DNA from: Odontesthes bonariensis
Taxonomy: Eukaryota; Chordata; Actinopteri; Atheriniformes; Atherinopsidae
DNA length: 64,000 nt
Direction of reading: 5' to 3'
Assembly: GCF_027942865.1 (NCBI RefSeq)
Contig: NC_134529.1
Span: 21,740,467 to 21,804,466 of the forward strand
Shown here: piece by piece, positions 59,640 to 64,000 of the stretch
Position numbering within the stretch: the first letter of the stretch is position 1
Layout of the letters: the number at the start of each line of letters is the position of its first letter
The notes under the pieces: generated by a model
The model's input: the letters and a program-made list of their open reading frames with translations, nothing else
Databases searched by the model: none
What the model was told of the DNA's origin: nothing
Translations under genes and position numbers: made by a program

Positions 59640-61165
59640 AGTTCTGACTGGCGTGTTTCCTCCACTGAGCCAAGAGGTGAATTTCCCTCGCTGTGAGGAT
59701 GACTGTTTTGTGGCCTTTCCATGCTATAAAACTTGCATCATTTGTCACTTGCTCGAAGTGATGAGTGAGAGTCATCACCAAGACTTGTGACATACAAAAA
59801 AAAAAAAAAGATCAAACTCAGCCAGACTTGGAACCATATGGGATTTCCTTTGTTGGGCGAGGTCACCGGGTTTCTGAGTCACCGCACTGAAAGTCCCTGG
59901 GCGGCACAAGAGGAACGTGGTGTGCTTTAAAAATTCCACCCGACCGTGCTGAATAGCAGCTGGGAACTGACTAAAGAGGATTAATTTTTTTTTTTTTTTT
60001 TTCACAAACATGGGGAAAATGTGCTTGATAGTTAAGGTTTATGGCTGTCATAATGAATGGGATGCTGGAGTCTGAGAAGCACAAAACTTCCCTTTAAGCT
60101 TGAGTCAGGAATTTTTTTTTTTTTTCCCTGCAGAGAATCTACTGCAAGTACGGGCACTGACGCTGTTGGATGTTTTTTTTTTTTTTTTTGTTCTTTTTCC
60201 CTGTATGGAGTAAACCTGGAGGCAACACTTGACACTGAAACTGTCCATCCTGTATGGGTCTATAGCTCATCACCTACTAGACCCATACAGGGAGATTTTC
60301 CAGTGGCCAAAGAACCTCTTACAGTGTAAACAGCCCAAGAGATGCTAAATTTAATCAAAAACAAAACAAAAAAAAGCTATTAATTAGCATTTTAATTGTA
60401 TGAAGTGCACCGATGGGAGCCGCTATACCAGTTCCGTTGTATAACTGTATACAGTGACGGTGAGAGGCTGTTATATTCCATACGATTCTAATTTAAGCTG
60501 AGAAAGTACACCGGTCAACCGAATTTCTGCGGTGGCTGCAAAAACAAACAGGAAAAAAAAAAAAAAAAGGTCTGATGCTACAGAAGCTGAGTGACTCGCT
60601 GATGACGTGTTACGTCATTTCTGGTCATGCCGCTGACAAAATGCCCGAGATGATGGAAATAGTCAATGAACCAACCTCCCCTCCCCCTCCACAAACAGGA
60701 GCTTTGCCAAAACCACCCAGAAATATTAAGGGCAAGTACATTTTCCCTTTGCAAAGAGAAACCATTTAGTCTTGTAGGTTCCCGGTAAGTTAAAGCGCTC
60801 CGTTTCCGACACGGGACGTGTGCTTAAAAAAAAAGTGCCGGAAAAAAAGAAAAGAAAAACCCAAACAATGAAAATGAGGTCACATCAGTTCCACATCATT
60901 CAGTGTGTAGTAAAATAAGCTCCTCGCAGCACCTTGGTATGTCATGTGATTTTTGGTGCACTCGGAGCCGCAACAGGAAGCTCTTCAGTAGAGCTCTGCA
61001 GACGCTCATGTTTCCATCACCCGTCTCCCCTGCTGATACGCTCGTCCTCAATAACAGAGCTATTAGTTTACAAGCCCAGGGCTGCGTGCATTTTTAAGAG
61101 TTCCTACTGGGAAGGTGCATGAAAGACAACGGAAATCCGGAAAAGACTTCAAAGGTTTCTTTTTA
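59640..61165. other. Intergenic gap between the convergent nfkbia and psma6 genes
   Basis: No exon is recognised. T-runs lie at about 59986-60002, 60110-60125 and 60172-60189 and an A-run at about 60553-60568. A hairpin with 13-bp arms is at 60249-60291. Short frames overlap the homopolymers. Confidence 0.6.
60249..60291. repeat. Inverted repeat with 13-bp perfect arms
   Basis: The arms cctgtatgggtct (60249-60261) and agacccatacagg (60279-60291) flank a 17-nt loop. The hairpin stands in the gap between two convergent genes. Confidence 0.8.
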
Positions 61166-61180
61166 CTCCAAAAAATTGTT

Positions 61181-61186
61181 TTATTG
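61181..61186 (-). terminator. psma6: poly(A) signal of psma6
   Basis: The minus strand reads AATAAA about 145 bases after the psma6 stop codon. It is the first canonical hexamer on that strand. Confidence 0.65.
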
Positions 61187-61273
61187 TTGAATGAAACAGT
61201 GAGGGGGAGGGACGGGTGGGGGAAAGAGGGTAAATGTACAGCAAGTAAAGATTACGCCAGCCTCTGTCTGGGA

Positions 61274-61292
61274 ACTGCATTTCCCATCATGC
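61274..61292 (+). promoter_or_regulatory. ZNF143-like motif in psma6 3' UTR (weak)
   Basis: The text actgcatttcccatcatgc resembles the ZNF143 motif actacaattcccagcatgc, with four mismatches. Its place in the 3' UTR of a minus-strand gene is unusual for this promoter motif. Confidence 0.3.
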
Positions 61293-61330
61293 TCCAAGTC
61301 AATCCAACAGGTGACGCTTCTCTGTCCCGC

Positions 61331-62610
<1,280 letters not shown>

Positions 62611-62679
62611 GACGGCTAGACCGAACAAAAATTGGCAATTGGCAGACTGCGTTCTCTTGGTTATAGAAAAACAAATGGC

Positions 62680-62840
62680 AGTGTTTCCCATACATTGAGG
62701 AAACTATGGCGGGCTGCCATAGTTTCCTTTTGGCCGCCATAGTTTCCGAATCCCAATCGTTTGAAACACAGCGATTATTATTATTATTTTTTTTTAATTT
62801 AAAATTTTTTTTTTTTGAAACACAGCGATTTCCTCGAAAA
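62680..62840. repeat. Palindromic repeat fragment with triplicated catagtttcc unit
   Basis: The perfect arms ggaaactatggc (62699-62710) and gccatagtttcc (62716-62727) form a hairpin, and a third copy, gccatagtttcc, follows at about 62737-62748. The preceding cagtgtttcccatacattg resembles the end of a hAT-type element common in fish. A 14-bp direct repeat, gaaacacagcgatt, flanks an AT-run at 62764-62830. Confidence 0.6.
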
Positions 62841-62849
62841 CCAACCAAT

Positions 62850-63475
62850 ATGACTATACAACAGGTGAATTAGTAATTAAACATGTCCTAAAGTGTGCAA
62901 TGTCAGAGTTTTGAAGTTTAGTGGCAAAAAAGGTTTATGTGTTATTAGTCGCTGTCGGGGCGATTGACACACGTTATAGATCAGTGGGTGCGCGTGCATA
63001 AAGATCAGCTGTAATCATCGTGATTTCGTTGACAAACATAATTTTTTGACCTATTTATATTATGAGAAATAATGTGAAATTTGAGCAATGACGGGTACAC
63101 TAGTATGTTGTCCGGTATGTTGCTTAAAAAAATAGTAAGCTCAATTGTTTCTGTTTAAAATAAGGTGTTTCATCTGTCCCGCATGTGTGGTTCAACCATC
63201 CCGACTAGGCGGAGCGGGGTGAAGTTGGTTTTATATTGGACAGTCGCCTATTTTCCGGCTTTGTAATTGTAATAGCGTCACGAAAACCGCACCAATTAGC
63301 CTCAGGATGGTATTAATATTTCCAGAAAACTAAGACTAACATACCACAGGCTTTATCAACTCACCAAAGTAAGCCTGAAAGATCAGAGTAACCGCGCCGA
63401 ATATACTTCTAAGTGAACTACGGCAGCCGGAGCGCTTAGGGACTGTCGCAAAAGTGCAACGCCTTTTTTTGTTCT
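62850..63475. other. Gene-free intronic stretch of psma6
   Basis: No exon, RNA gene or named repeat is recognised. The upstream psma6 exons were looked for here and not found. Confidence 0.5.
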
Positions 63476-63479
63476 CACT

Positions 63480-64000
63480 GGATATTCAACCAATGAACAC
63501 CAAACCACTTCTGATGGGTTTGTGAACTCACTATAAAGCTTTCACAGCCTTTTAGTTTCCAGAAAAATCATTTTAGGTAGAACATTTACTCAGTGTGCAT
63601 AGTTAATTCCATTTTAGACTTTTATTTTGTAATAGCTCTCTTGTTTTTAAAGATATCAACACCAAACCACTTCTGATGTGTTTGTGAACTCATTGTGTAC
63701 TCCCCACACCCTTTATTATCAAGGACAACCTTTTAATTATTTTTAAAAAGGTATAAGTAATCAGTGTATATGACTCAGTCTTATTTATGGCTTTTATTTT
63801 GTAATAGCTCTCTTGTTTTTAAAGATATCAAAACCAAACCACTTCTGATGTGTTACTGAACTCATTGTGTACTTCCCACACCCTTTGTTATCAAGGAAAA
63901 CTTTTTCAAGTTTCTCAAAAAGGCACAAGTACTCACTGTATATGATCCACTCATATTTTTCATGAAGTTTAGTTTTAACCTGTAAATATTTTCTATTACA
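63480..64000. repeat. Tandem array with ~162-172 bp period, running off the window edge
   Basis: Three successive units share accaaaccacttctgatg (near 63499, 63661 and 63833), then tgtgaactca or ctgaactcattgtgtact, and end with attttgtaatagctctct and ttgtttttaaagatatca. Spacing is 162 and then 172 bases. Units 2 and 3 are closer to each other than to unit 1. The third is cut by the window end, so the copy number is unknown. Confidence 0.85.

Overview
The window is nuclear DNA of a teleost (ray-finned) fish. Three vertebrate genes with spliced exons can be read: brms1l (minus strand, 10 coding exons, 32451-40422), nfkbia (plus strand, 6 coding exons, 57278-59241) and the 3' part of psma6 (minus strand, 61331-62454, continuing past the right edge). 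The repeat content is also fish-like: L2-clade LINEs with (GAATT)n tails, Tc1-like transposase relics, hAT-type miniature elements and tRNA-headed SINEs. I cannot name the species.

Layout. 1-30.8 kb: no supportable gene. It is intergenic DNA downstream of brms1l, holding LINE fragments, Tc1 relics, a hAT relic at 12.3-12.96 kb and homopolymers. A few AT-rich, homeobox-site-rich stretches could be conserved regulatory DNA. 30.8-40.4 kb: brms1l with its 3' UTR. Its introns carry a 1.4-kb hAT element (intron 5), a U12-type AT-AC intron (intron 6) and a nested foldback element (intron 9). 40.4-57.2 kb: a shared upstream region between the divergent brms1l and nfkbia genes. It has a TATA-less brms1l promoter, SINE and MITE copies, three L2 LINE fragments and a 986-bp hAT-type element that carries a rearranged piece of 18S rRNA gene. 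57.2-61.2 kb: nfkbia with a consensus kappaB site upstream, then a short intergenic gap. 61.2-64.0 kb: the last four coding exons of psma6, tail-to-tail with nfkbia. The intron beyond them holds repeat fragments and a tandem array that runs off the edge.

The order and orientation psma6-nfkbia-brms1l match the human chromosome 14 block. I see nothing of INSM2 or RALGAPA1, which lie between NFKBIA and BRMS1L in human. The genes act in separate processes: IkappaB-alpha restrains NF-kappaB and is destroyed by the proteasome, PSMA6 is a 20S proteasome alpha-ring subunit, and BRMS1L belongs to the SIN3-HDAC corepressor complex.

The most unusual object is the hAT-like element at 51395-52380. It has perfect 16-bp terminal inverted repeats, a perfect 8-bp target duplication, and a cargo of about 0.68 kb of 18S rDNA carrying an expanded 22-bp repeat and a hairpin at a deletion junction.
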